Of a stretch of DNA of 64,000 bases, positions 1-9,970 are shown in pieces. The stretch covers positions 185,607,956-185,671,955 of the forward strand of contig CP136063.1 in NCBI GenBank assembly GCA_032622095.1, in the 5' to 3' direction. Origin of the DNA: Siphonodentalium dalli (Eukaryota > Mollusca > Scaphopoda > Gadilida > Siphonodentaliidae). Under the pieces are notes generated by a model that saw nothing but the letters and a program-made list of their open reading frames with translations, was not told the DNA's origin and did not search any database. The translations under genes were made by a program, and so were the position numbers. Every line of letters begins with the position of its first letter. The first letter of the stretch is position 1.

Positions 1-480
1 TGGTATCCGTTCTCCATGCAGTACTCTCACCATACCAAAGCATAACTGAATCAGAATATCCTTGCCCAAATTACAAGTGAAATGTTCTTTCGGACACAAA
101 ATTCACAAATTTCCATGTCAAATAAGGGCCGTTAGTCTGGTAAAATTAATGGAGGAAAGCCTTAGTATGTGGATATCCTTTTCCCCAACCTGTGCAATCA
201 CTATGCCGAAGGACACCAAAATCCAATAATAAAGACATCCACAGGATAATGTTTGCTATGGACACATTGACGTGTTTAACTATAAGTCCAGCAAAGGAAC
301 ATAAGTCTGGAAAAAAGTGAGGACAAAACCTGCATTTAATATGTGGAGATTCTTTCCAAAATTCTGGTCTACCTGCATATCCAAGGACATCCAAATTGGA
401 CTATCGATACTTGAGCTGTATTGTTTGTTATGGACGGACTGATGTACAGAAGGATGGACGAAGGTATCCACTGTATACAC
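1..480. repeat. Diverged dispersed repeat remnant
   Basis: This stretch shares phrases such as AAGCATAACT, ACAAAATTCA, AAATAAGGGC and TCTGGTAAAA, in the same order, with 59570-59880, and in reverse orientation with 13020-13560. A shorter piece lies at 58690-58760. No open frame here is conserved between copies, so the small open frames are treated as chance. It lies upstream of the first visible PHM exon, in a PHM intron if the gene extends left of the window. Confidence 0.6.
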
Positions 481-552
481 CGAATCCTCCTTCGGGGGAT
501 CGGGGGCATAATAATACAAGTGAAATGCAGAAGATTTCATATTCAATGGTAA

Positions 553-893
553 GAAATGTTCAGATAACAAGTTCAACAAGCACATAGGTAGTTTCTGAAC
601 TTATTATCTGAACATTCCCTAATCAGGGCTCCCACTGTCAGAGTTGGTATATTGTCAAGTAACAATGGTGGGATTAAAGAAGTCTAGACACTGTATTTGA
701 AGGTAAGAACATAATTATATAGGTTAGATGTTAAATAAAACAAAAATATTCATTAATTGTGAGACCAGAAAATGATGATTTAATATGGCCAAAAAAAATC
801 AGAATTGACCATAAAAGGATTTTTCGGCCCAGCGTGAACACTGTCCCTGAGGGAACTACTCATCAATGAGTATTTAGTACAGAAAGGATTAAA
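553..893. mobile_element. Broken copy of element family D
   Basis: A hairpin at about 553-628 has arms containing GTTCAGATAA and TTATCTGAAC. A separate terminal piece at 848-893 (ACTACTCATCAATGAGTATT) belongs to the same family as 17648-17911, 41823-42028 and 49737-49945. Unrelated sequence separates the pieces, so this copy is interrupted or decayed. Confidence 0.55.
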
Positions 894-1030
894 CATAACA
901 GCTGTTAGTGTCCCACCTATTCCATCAATTAGACATTAACAGACATCATTAGTTGGAAATGAAATGCAGGTGGCCAGTCTGAAGTATAAAAAGTCCACTA
1001 TTGTTATATTCTTAATATATTTTTACACAG

Positions 1031-1095
1031 ACAACCAAAGCAGGCAGCGTTCATGGTGCTGGGAACCTGGGGATCAATCCCTCCAAGAATTCCAG
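1031..1095 (+). CDS. PHM exon a
   Basis: The acceptor is TTTTTACACAG and the donor CCAG|GTAATG. It enters with two bases of a codon already used and leaves in phase 1. It encodes about 21 residues (QPKQAAFMVLG ... IPPRIP), which match the PHM strand before the first disulfide cysteine of this half, including the Ile-Pro-Pro turn. I could not find the preceding exon in bases 1-1030. Confidence 0.85.
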
Positions 1096-4000
1096 GTAAT
1101 GACATCAATTTAATTTGGTAATCACCAAATATGTTTGTTTTGTCAATTTAGAGGGATCTCCATGAATTATGCATACGTATTTAGGGACCTCCGCAGTTTA
1201 TTGTTATTTTTATTTGCACCAAGTGATAATTTCATAATATTAGCAGTACACAACATCATTCTTTTAAATAAATTACATGTACTAGTAGTAACTGCTGTTA
1301 GCAGAATCTTTCATGTTTGTTTATCATTGTTTAATTCGGGAAGATTAAAGGAATAAATAATTACATTATCAGATGCTGTGCTTTAAAAAAGCTACAACCA
1401 ATGTTGTTGAACATTATTTAAACAATAATAGTTGAATGTTGCAGTCTTGGTTTTCAAACAAATTTAATTGCCACAATATTACAAATATTGGGATTGGGAT
1501 TGGGGGACAACAAATTTACATTGAAGATGTTGTAATCTTCAAATGGCTGTAGAGGAAGTAGATTGGAGTAGTGAAATAAGCACATAATATTTTGCTCTTT
1601 CCATTTCATTTAAATTAGAATACCACATGGAGGCTGTATGCAACTTTACGTCACAACCAATATACCCACTGGCATACAGAACTCACAGCCACAACTTAGG
1701 TATGGTTCAACTTGACTATGTTCACAATGAAATTGATCATATAAATAGGAGATTTACTTTTGGTGAGATACACAATACTACGGTAATTTCATGAGGTCAT
1801 CACCACTATTAATTTATGCCAATAATCAGATTCAATTAAAATGTTCCTATGTTCAGTGTTAAAAGTGACAGTATCATCTTTTTCAGATTAAATATATTAA
1901 TTGTGTGATTTTTTGGGTGGCAAAATTGGTTCATAATTACAAGAAATATTAAAGATACGGTTGGCGTTGGGTCAGTCTATGTAAACATACACTCAGATTC
2001 ATACTGATACTATTTTTTTATATGTGGGTATGTAGTTTACTCCAGACTGGCATTGGGTATGCTGTTAAAATATTCACCTCCATCAAAAACCGCCATAAAC
2101 AGAAAGAATAGTAAAATATAGACAGACTTTGTTCATATACCAATCAGAAATATGGCATAAACAGTATGTTTATCAAATGTTTTTCCTTTGTTATGAAACA
2201 AAAGCAAAAAACGTTACAGAACCTGACTTTTGTTTTGATCTCGATATGGTAAACATAAAGATCATTATTTGTTACTGTTTTCCTGATATGGAAATAATAA
2301 AGAGCATTTATATCATTCGTGTGTGATTAACCAATAGAATTGAGCTGTGTTATGTAAACAGAAGCAAAACTTCTGTAACACAAGCAGGCTCTTGTTTACG
2401 TACACCATCGTAGTCTTGATGACAATATACTATTTATGCGCGGATTATGTTTGGCATATGAACAAAACTATATATATTTTAATATTCCTTCTGTTGATGG
2501 CGATTTGAACAAATATGAATATTTCTGCAATGAACGCCGCCAGTGCCTTTAACACAGACTTTGAATTATCTGAAATGACAGAAATTTAGAAGCTATTTTC
2601 AACTTTCTGCAACTGCTCCTTATTTCAAGGAAAAAACTCAAAATGAATGCTATTCATAGTTGCAAGTTAACACGTTGACTGCCAGCTACGAGTTAACTCG
2701 TGCTTTTTGCATGTAATTAAATGGGAGTCGGCAGTCAACGTGTTAACAACAAAACAAATTTATATCTGACAACTCTGAGCTTTGATGGGTGGGTTTCTGG
2801 ACTGGATTCAGAATTTGTTTAGCCCCGATGCCAAAGAAATAGTAATTTAGGAGTGTTATGTATGTACCTTTTACCATTTCTTTACTCACGGAGAGCTTTC
2901 CGATGAATAGCAACAAAAAAATTACCCATAATTCTGCTGTGGTTAAGGAGTCAATTATTTAGGGCATTACTGTACAATTAACTTTTCGTTTTGAACAGAG
3001 AAAAATGTCAATGAAAATATAATAAATATTTAGTACTGTATATGAAGTTGCTGATTCGATGGAACCAAACGAGGGCTACATATTTCTATTGGTCATACAT
3101 GAACATACTGTACATTCAATCAACATGTTCACTCAATATTTCACATGAATTATATATGAGTCAGAAATGTCAATGGCTGTCATCTGGTGAATGCATACTG
3201 TTTGTTCAATGTAAGTTTAATGTTCTCTGGGAGGACAACAGTCACCCATGTGAAAAATAAATGTCAATTTGTATGACTTTTTTGAACATGGGGTTCGAGA
3301 TGATATGATGGTTAACCTTTTCTATACTAAATACTCATTGATCGGTAGTTACCTTTGGGAATGTTCAGATAATAATTTCAACAAACGACCATAGCTTATT
3401 ATCTGAACATTTCCCATACTCATAGGGAGGCTCGCATATATAAGAAAATACACTAGCCTGTCAATATTTAACTTGACCTTGTAAGCCAGTTTATTGCACA
3501 CTCAATGGCTTAATTGTGCGAAATACAGCAAAATACAGAAGATTTCAAAACATTCAATAAACAATTGTGTATTGTTCTTGAACAATACAAACCGATTACA
3601 TCAACAACGTCATTGGTGACGTCAACCTTAGCAGGCAATTTCTTCACTAAATTATTAGGTATAGTCTACACCAAGCACACGTTTGTGCAATTAAATAAAC
3701 AATATAGACCTAAATTTTAGTATAGTACAGGCTACAATCTTCAGAGTGTGCAATAAACATAGAACAACACAGTTTTGTGAACATGATAATGTTATTGCAC
3801 TCGTTTGTTATGCCGCGAGGTAAAACTCGAACGTCTGGTTCTCATTTTACCATGGCATCAGAACAAACTCGTGCAATAACGTTATCATGTTCACACACTT
3901 GTGTCGTTCTATATATGTATTCTCTTAAATATGTGAGGCTCCCTATGGGAGACTCTCATATATAAGAGAATGCACTGCACCAGTGCAGCTCCCGCCATAT

Positions 4001-7000
4001 TAATGCATGGAATTGTACAACAAATGCTATATTTAATATCACAGGAAGAGTGACATCAGCTTACAGAATAAGAGGAAATGATTGGACAGAGATTGGTCGC
4101 ATGTCACCCCAAATGCCACAGGTAAGGAAGAGCAGCCTTTATCCTGGATATCAAAAGCACCCCTTATAGATAAAAATACCTGTATAATAGCAGCAAATTT
4201 GTTTTTTTGAAAACCTCACTTTACTTAAAAGCAAGCCTGGATATAGTGTGTCTGACTTTTGCAGAATGAGGTCCCCCCCCCTCCCCAGAAAGTGAATTTA
4301 GTGACGCTATCCCACACAACGGGATAGCATCACCAAACTCGTCCTCTGGAAACCTCATTCTGCTTAGGCCTCCACTGCTATGAGACCTAGGATCAGATTG
4401 AATGTTGAAGTTGGTGATGTTCACCCATTAGTCACCTCGATTACGCATTATATCTTCTGCAAATTAAGGGATATAGAAACTGAACAGAAGGGAAAAAGTA
4501 ATTAAAAACTGTTAGTTTGAGACTATAGATACCTCCCAGTAGATGAGGCCTAAGTAGAATGAGGTCCACAGAGGGTAAATTTGGTGATTCTAGCCTGTTA
4601 TGTGGGGGTAGCATCACTAAATTCACCCTCTGGGAACCTCTTTCTGAAAACGTCAGACACACTATATCCAGACTTGAGGTACTGTAAGAACAGTACTGTA
4701 AGAAATACCACAATAATCTAACATTTCAGATTTATCAGCCAATAATATTTATTACTAGCTCTTTGTTTGCATAAAGTTGCTTTAAATACTACTGTTAACC
4801 ATCATATGACACATGATTTCCATATTTGGTAATGATTTATTTGTGACACCAGCCATAGGAAACTGTTTTGAGTATGGGGCGACAATTTGGCGTGTAATGT
4901 TGTTTCAGCTACTAGCTAGGCCATATCACAATGCTGACCCCGACAATTAACTTACCAAACATGCCCAGATACATAAAGCAGGCTACACCCCCCCCCCCCC
5001 ATTTGTGTGGATCAAAAATCCATTCTTATCGGACATTGAACCAGCTTCGCATCACCAAGCCCTGAAATAGTTTGTGTCATTTGCAGAATGAGGTCCCCAG
5101 AGGGTGAATTTAGTGATGCTAGCCCACTGTGAAAGGATTCTTAAATGAAATTAGATTTTAAGGATTTTAACCTTGGGAGTTGGGACACAATTCACTCGCA
5201 GTGGGTAAATGTGCATAAAATATAAAATCAGTAAAAACATCAACACTATTAACCCTTTCAGTGCCAAGTCCGATTTTTGTATCAACCCATATACCCTGTG
5301 CCAATGCATTCTCTTATATATGCGAGTCGACCATAGGTCGCCTCGCATATATAATGGCCTAACAAATTTTCATCATTTGTTATTATTTTTTACAATTTTA
5401 ATAATTTTTTCTTATATTCTACTCTTTATCAGTGCCAGACTTATTTTGTAGGTTTAGTGCCAGGGAATTTTTCGTTTTTCATGGGCATCAAAATTATTAC
5501 TATGAATACTTGGTGATAGTTTTGAGTTATAACATGCCCCTAAGGTTTTAACCAGTTTGTTTTTAAATTCGCTATAGCATGCTTAAGCATACCCAAAAAA
5601 AATTCAACAACAAAAAAAGGCCGATTTTACAGATCGTAAATTCTCATCAGCCCTTGGCACTAAAAGTGTTAAGAATAACATGGAGAAATAAATCAATTTT
5701 GTTCTTATATTCATTATTGATAGTTCTCCAATAACGAAATATCATGTGTTGAACCTTGTTATGTAACCAAGACTGTTAGAGTAATTTGTCAACAAACATC
5801 ACTAATCAAGTAGAAAGTTAAAATATTTTAGTCTGAAAATGATTTTCAGGATATTTGTCAATGCTTTGATCTTTTCCAATGTTTACCGTCAGGTTTTGAT
5901 AAAACTTTGCTATCTTATCGGACTAATTGTACTTTTATAGGTAATTCCACTGTAACAGTAATGTTTTATACATAATGATTTTGACATGCGAAATCTCATT
6001 ATTGTAGAGCTATTATTAATGAAAATAAAAACAAGCTCAATATATTTTTTATGTACATAAAGCTTCTTGATGGTCGTTGTTTTACAGACTTTTAAGTTAT
6101 TTCACATGAACCTACTTGAAAGGCCTTGAATCTCAAAATTAATGTCATCTTTTTAAAGAGTTTCCATGATAGTCGCTGACTGTTATTTTTAACATTGCAG
6201 ACTTTCTATGATGTCACAACTCCTGGTATGGACATCTCTCCAGGGGACACTTTAGTGAGTACTTTTATAAAGTTGTCATCCAAAAAAAAAGTTTTGGGGG
6301 ACTATAGAAATTGGCGGTGTCAGTCCGTGCATCCGCCCCAGATGGTTTCTGCATGATAACTTTAGTTTTAGTTATCTCATTGTTTGTCAAGTTGAGCTAA
6401 CAATATTTCAATAGTTCAATATTTGTTTGAATGATTACAGTCCACATGAGCATTTCTGACAGCTGGGGCGAGAGGGAATTTTAGCCACCCATATATTGAA
6501 ACATGTGGGTGCAGATGGTTACAAGAGCAATTGCTGCCATCTCATAGGAAAGACAGCCAATGAGTGATTGGGGGCCATGGTGATTTGAGCATGCTGTTGT
6601 AGCGAATCACATATGGGGACAAGATGTGCTCATTGCATCAAGTGTATGTGAACAAATTAGCATTTATTATTGAAATGGCCATGCTATGACCTGAATTGCA
6701 CAATGAGTTGTCTGTCACCACATATCAAGCCTGTCTTTATTTTTCATCCATGTCAGGGTTCAATTGACCAATGCAGGTATGCACTAATGACTAGCAGACA
6801 AAACGTGACATGTGAACCTCACTAAAATCAGCAAGACATATGCGGCAAGTAAACGATATACAAGAGCAAAGCAAAATATGGCATATACCACAATTATAAC
6901 ATGGAATCAAAGTACTGACAGATCATGGGTTAAACAAAAGCTGGGCTGTTTTTTCCAGTGCAAACAAACCCCTATGTGGCATATAGATTCTACTATTACA

Positions 7001-9843
7001 ATACAAGATAAAGAAGGATAACTCTAGAACTAGACAAATTTTAGTGATCAGACCTACCAGGAAAGTAGATCCAGCCTTTCTATGATATTTCCTGTCCTAT
7101 AGCTGAATGCACACAAAATTAATTATTTTAAAGATAATTTCACATAATTTTGTCCTTTATGAGGTAATGCCCTTGATTTGTTGCATATGAGAGGATCCAA
7201 ACCTTTGATGCTTGCGATATGATGAATACTGTACAGATGAAATTAAAATCACATGCATGACTATCACAGCAATTAATCACTGATGAACCATTTATCACAA
7301 AGGTTAGGTTAATCATGGATTTGTTATAACTAGGATTATTTGTTTTTTTTCAGGCAGTTAGATGTACCATGAATAGTACTAGCAGAGATGCGATCACATA
7401 CACTGGGTAAGTTCATATATGGGACCCTTCCATGACTGGAGCTTCCGATCACATACACCGGATAAGTTCATATATTAACCCTTCCATGAGACGCGATCAC
7501 ATACACTAGGTAAGTTCATATATTAACCCTTCCATGACTGAAGCTGCCTGAAATTTTGCAAAAACTCTGTGCCAATGCATTGGCCTAACAATATTTACCA
7601 TGAACTTGTTAGCCAGTGCATACTCTTTATATATGAGGCTCTCAATGGGAGACTCATATATATAAGAGAATGCACTGGCTCAGAATCTTTTATAATGCTG
7701 CACCAGCACAGCTCCTGTCATAAAATATTTAATAATAGCTGTAGTTACAGAAAGTTGGATGTAGCAGTAGAGCAATGAAGGGTTTAGAACATTTTTAGTT
7801 ATTTGTTAGGGCGTGGCAAACTACACCCGTGGTAATTCCAACAAAGAGCCAGAACGCTGGTGAAAATCAGTGGGCAGAACCCATATTCTATCCTTTATTT
7901 TGGGCTAGTAAATTCGCATAACAAATTTCATTCAGTTCAGACTTACTAAAGTTATCACTCAGAAACAAAAATTGAGTGCAAATTCGAATAAAAATGGCCA
8001 TAACTTTGGTAAATTGGTGGATGGAACCCGAGTTCGAACTGGACCTGTATTTTGTGCAAGTAAACCCACATAGCAAATTTCATTCTATTGAAATGAGACT
8101 ATCTAAAGTTATCATCCGGAAACCAAAAGCGAACAGATGCCCCGGTGGACATACAACCAATAACATAACAAGTCCCGTATTTTTAAAACGGGCATATATA
8201 AATTATGGCCCTGTAAATTGATTCGATGTGATTCAAAATCTTACATCTGATTTTATTTGAAATCGGCTGTCCTGATTCCAATTCTATAGAATAATTTTTA
8301 TCAGGTGCATTCCCATGGTTTCTGCAGACCCCATTGCTCTGTCGCATTGAGACTTCATAATACTAGCAAATTATCATACTGCTGCAAATGATCTACAAAT
8401 AGATGGCCCTATTTCTATAAGAATGAAGTAGACCTAAATCTGGGACAGTGGTGTTACAGAAATTGCATGTGACATAGGAATTGCATACAAAATCATTGGG
8501 AAAACCTTGTTAGTCTCTGTTCAGTATATATGTACCGCAAAAAAAGCCATGGAGTTGACACAAAATGGCAGATTTCAGTATAGCATGCGGAGACTAACGA
8601 GGTATGCTGAAAGTGAGAAATCAGAAGCACATTATATTGAGTTACTACCATTAATCACTCATTGCATTCACATCCATCAATATTTATGACTAAAATGAGC
8701 TTTATGCATATCACGTTATTGTTGAGGGTCTATTGTACAAAAGAGCATTGATATGGTTAGATAATACAAGATTAATTTACGATCTCTTATCATTATGAGG
8801 AGGTTTTCGATTCCTTACAGTTAATGATTTAAACATTCTTATAAAATGTTCACATATCAACACTCAAGACAACGATTTGATTTGATGCTTGATGCAATTC
8901 ATAATATTTTGCATCATTCAATTCAAGAAGTGAATCGAAATGAATATCACCCAATTACATGTAATGCATAAAATGATCCATTTCATATTACTTTTCATTA
9001 CTTGAGAAAAAGTAATGCGTTGTAAAGCATGACAATTAACCCTTTGATGATGAGAGCTGCACTGGTGCAGAATAAAAGATCCTGGGCCATTGCATTCTCT
9101 TATATATGCATTCCCCCATAGGGAACCTCGCATATATGAGAATGCACTGGGTTAGAAGGTCAAGGTAAATATTGTTAGACCAATGTATTCTCTTATATAT
9201 GAGAGCCTCCCTATGGGGGACATTCATATATAAAAGAATGCATATTGGTACAGGGTTTTTTTCAAAATTTCAGGAAGCTCCTGACATGGAAGGGTCAAAC
9301 ATTACCATTGCCTCATCCCTGATGTGTGCCTTTAAATTAACCATGCTGTTATAGATGAAATTTCATTGAATACAGTAACAGAGATAAGCATAATTATGTA
9401 TCTCTGAAGCTACAAGTATGTGAGACCTAAAAAAAATAGTGATGTTTCCTTTAACATAGGGTAAAAAGGGGCAGGCAGAAATTTGTTTTGTTCTTTTAAT
9501 TTTTGTTGTTGGGAAACATCCATAAGACCATATAAGGAATATATTCATTCTGAATATATTCCACTGGCAGCACAAATGATATAACAGGACACAATGAGGG
9601 CGGGTGTCATCACTATTTATTTTGTTTAGGCTTGACATGAATCATGACTCTATTTGCAGAGCCCGAAATGTAGATGAAATGTGTAACTTCTACATCATGT
9701 ACTATACCTATGATCAATCTACATTAAAGACGAAATACTGCTTCAACGATGCGCAGAAACACAGATGGACAGATTACTTTGATAAGCAGACAATTCCAGT
9801 ATCAGCTAGTGTGTTCTCTGGACTACCGGACAGTGAAAAATAA
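1031..9843 (+). CDS. Peptidylglycine alpha-hydroxylating monooxygenase (PHM), 3' six exons
   Basis: PHM is the copper-, ascorbate- and O2-dependent enzyme that hydroxylates the alpha carbon of C-terminal glycine in peptide precursors inside secretory vesicles, the first step of peptide amidation. Coding exons are 1031-1095, 1619-1699, 4045-4121, 6201-6254, 7354-7406 and 9630-9843; all junctions are GT-AG and in phase. The product reads like the second half of the vertebrate PHM core. It has the His-x-His copper pair in YRTHSHNLG, an AVRC segment, the DEMCNFYIMYY block with the methionine copper ligand, and four cysteines placed like the two disulfides of this half. The first-half copper histidines must lie on exons outside the window. 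A stop follows the PHM fold, so no lyase (PAL) domain is fused and the gene looks monofunctional. A PHM-like paralogue cannot be excluded. Confidence 0.93.
1619..1699 (+). CDS. PHM exon b, copper-binding His-x-His
   Basis: The acceptor is TTTAAATTAG and the donor TTAG|GTATGG. It encodes EYHMEAVCNFTSQ followed by PIYPLAYRTHSHNLG. The HSH pair corresponds to the two histidine ligands of the second copper site in rat PHM (His242 and His244), and the cysteine to a conserved disulfide partner. Vertebrate enzymes have HTHHLG here; this protein has HSHNLG, so both ligands are kept. Confidence 0.95.
   Translation, partial: NTTWRLYATLRHNQYTHWHTELTATT
2667..2746. mobile_element. 80-bp TTAA-flanked inverted-repeat element
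   Basis: TTAA 2667-2670 and TTAA 2743-2746 bound an 80-bp palindrome with terminal arms TTAACACGTTGACTGCC and its inverse GGCAGTCAACGTGTTAA. TTAA duplication is the signature of piggyBac-type transposition, which is suggested here only by that flank. It lies in the PHM intron between exons b and c. Confidence 0.8.
2882..2976. mobile_element. Half copy of element family B
   Basis: One arm of a palindromic family, containing TTACCCATAATTCTGCTGTG and ending AGGGCATTACTGTA. Fuller copies are at 22300-22492 and 41198-41412. The other arm is missing. Confidence 0.75.
3312..3421. mobile_element. Short copy of element family D
   Basis: It begins GGTTAACCTTTTCTATACTA and holds a hairpin built from GTTCAGATAATAA and TTATTATCTGAAC arms. 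It abuts the family A fragment that follows. Confidence 0.65.
3418..3995. mobile_element. Family A element split by two nested palindromes
   Basis: The left half (about 3418-3490, with CTCGCATATATAAG) and right half (about 3912-3995, with CATATATAAGAGAATGCACT) belong to one family A copy. Between them sit an element at 3491-3756, with inverted ends TTATTGCACACTC, and a second hairpin at about 3772-3905 with arms GTGAACATGATAATGTTATT. This layering gives an insertion order. Confidence 0.65.
4045..4121 (+). CDS. PHM exon c
   Basis: The acceptor is TATCACAG and the donor CCACAG|GTAAGG. The split glycine codon joined to exon b continues as RVTSAYRIRGNDWTEIGRMS and then PQMPQ. This matches the PHM segment whose vertebrate form reads VVSGYRVRNGQWTLIGRQNP and then QLPQ. 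Confidence 0.95.
4229..4677. mobile_element. Family C compound palindrome
   Basis: Outer arms contain GGATATAGTGTGTCTGAC and its inverse GTCAGACACACTATATCC. Two internal hairpins are each built from GCAGAATGAGGTCC-type and AATTCACCCTCTGG-type arms. The same architecture recurs at 16350-16793. A fragment lies at 5058-5132. It is non-coding. Confidence 0.75.
5249..5672. mobile_element. TTAA-flanked element carrying a family A insertion
   Basis: TTAACCCTTTCAGTGCCAAG at the left is inverted at the right (CTTGGCACTAAAAGTGTTAA), with TTAA at 5249-5252 and 5669-5672. About 5290-5352 holds a small family A palindrome (ATTCTCTTATATATGCGAG) nested inside. Confidence 0.7.
6201..6254 (+). CDS. PHM exon d
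   Basis: An 18-codon exon between ACATTGCAG and TTTA|GTGAGT. It encodes TFYDVTTPGMDISPGDTL, matching the vertebrate AFYPVEHPVDVTFGDIL strand in length and in the Gly-Asp pair. Confidence 0.92.
6275..6440. repeat. Fragment of a dispersed repeat (CAGATGGTTTC type)
   Basis: The phrases GACTATAGAAATTGGCGGTG and CCAGATGGTTTCTGCATGA followed by TAACTTTAGTTTTAGTTATC recur at 14257-14830. It is intronic and non-coding. Confidence 0.6.
7354..7406 (+). CDS. PHM exon e
   Basis: The acceptor has a strong pyrimidine tract (GTTTTTTTTCAG); the donor is CTGG|GTAAGT. It encodes AVRCTMNSTSRDAITYTG and leaves in phase 2. The cysteine corresponds to a disulfide cysteine of the PHM fold, and the segment ends just before the methionine copper-ligand loop. 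The exon end and donor are duplicated twice just downstream. Confidence 0.93.
7388..7551 (+). repeat. Local triplication of an exon end, splice donor and transposon edge
   Basis: Three tandem copies start at about 7388, 7447 and 7492. Each carries GATCACATACAC, then a donor-like stretch, then TTCATATAT and CCCTTCCATGA. Copy 1 is the PHM exon end with GGGTAAGT. Copy 2 has GGATAAGT, so GT is lost. Copy 3 has AGGTAAGT, a usable donor. Reading past donor 1 meets TAA immediately, so only donor 1 preserves the protein. Confidence 0.85.
7523..7735. mobile_element. Family A palindromic element
   Basis: It begins TTAACCCTTCCATGACTG and contains the TATATATGAGGCTC and GAGACTCATATATA arms and the end motif GCTGCACCAGCACAGCTCC. 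Its left edge lies about 12 bases inside the intron relative to the third donor copy, which suggests insertion just downstream of the PHM donor. Confidence 0.75.
7806..8217. repeat. Family E dispersed repeat
   Basis: The left end AGGGCGTGGCAAACTACACC and right end AAACGGGCATATATAAATTA resemble 49999-50276 and 26367-26800. The interior carries the recurring phrase AAAGTTATCATCCGGAAACC. Open frames in it are not conserved between copies. Confidence 0.7.
9036..9297. mobile_element. Family A palindromic element, near full length
   Basis: It starts TTAACCCTTTGATGATGAG and has two hairpins with ATTCTCTTATATATG-type arms around a central AAGGTCAAGGTAAATATTG. It lies in the last PHM intron. Confidence 0.8.
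9630..9843 (+). CDS. PHM terminal exon, methionine copper ligand
   Basis: The acceptor is TTTTGTTTAG. With two bases from exon e it reads G-LDMNHDSICRARNV, then DEMCNFYIMYYTYDQS, and ends FSGLPDSEK before TAA. DEMCN carries the methionine that binds the second copper (Met314 in rat PHM) and a disulfide cysteine; TKYC supplies its conserved neighbour. The tail is short, with no linker to a lyase domain and no membrane segment. Confidence 0.95.
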
Positions 9844-9915
9844 CTGCTTGTATTTTACATGACTGTGATCATGTACTTGATTAGATTTTACATGACAATG
9901 ATCATGTTGTATCCA

Positions 9916-9921
9916 AATAAA
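9916..9921 (+). terminator. PHM poly(A) signal
   Basis: A canonical AATAAA lies 73 bases after the stop codon, in a compact 3' UTR. Confidence 0.75.
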
Positions 9922-9970
9922 GAAGAAGGTAAAAACAAATTTTTGAATTTAAAGTTGCACAGTTAGTTCA

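Noticed and set aside
7407-7510. Extended PHM exon using the third donor copy
   Set aside because: The in-frame codon directly after donor 1 is TAA, so use of donor 3 would truncate the enzyme before its methionine ligand.
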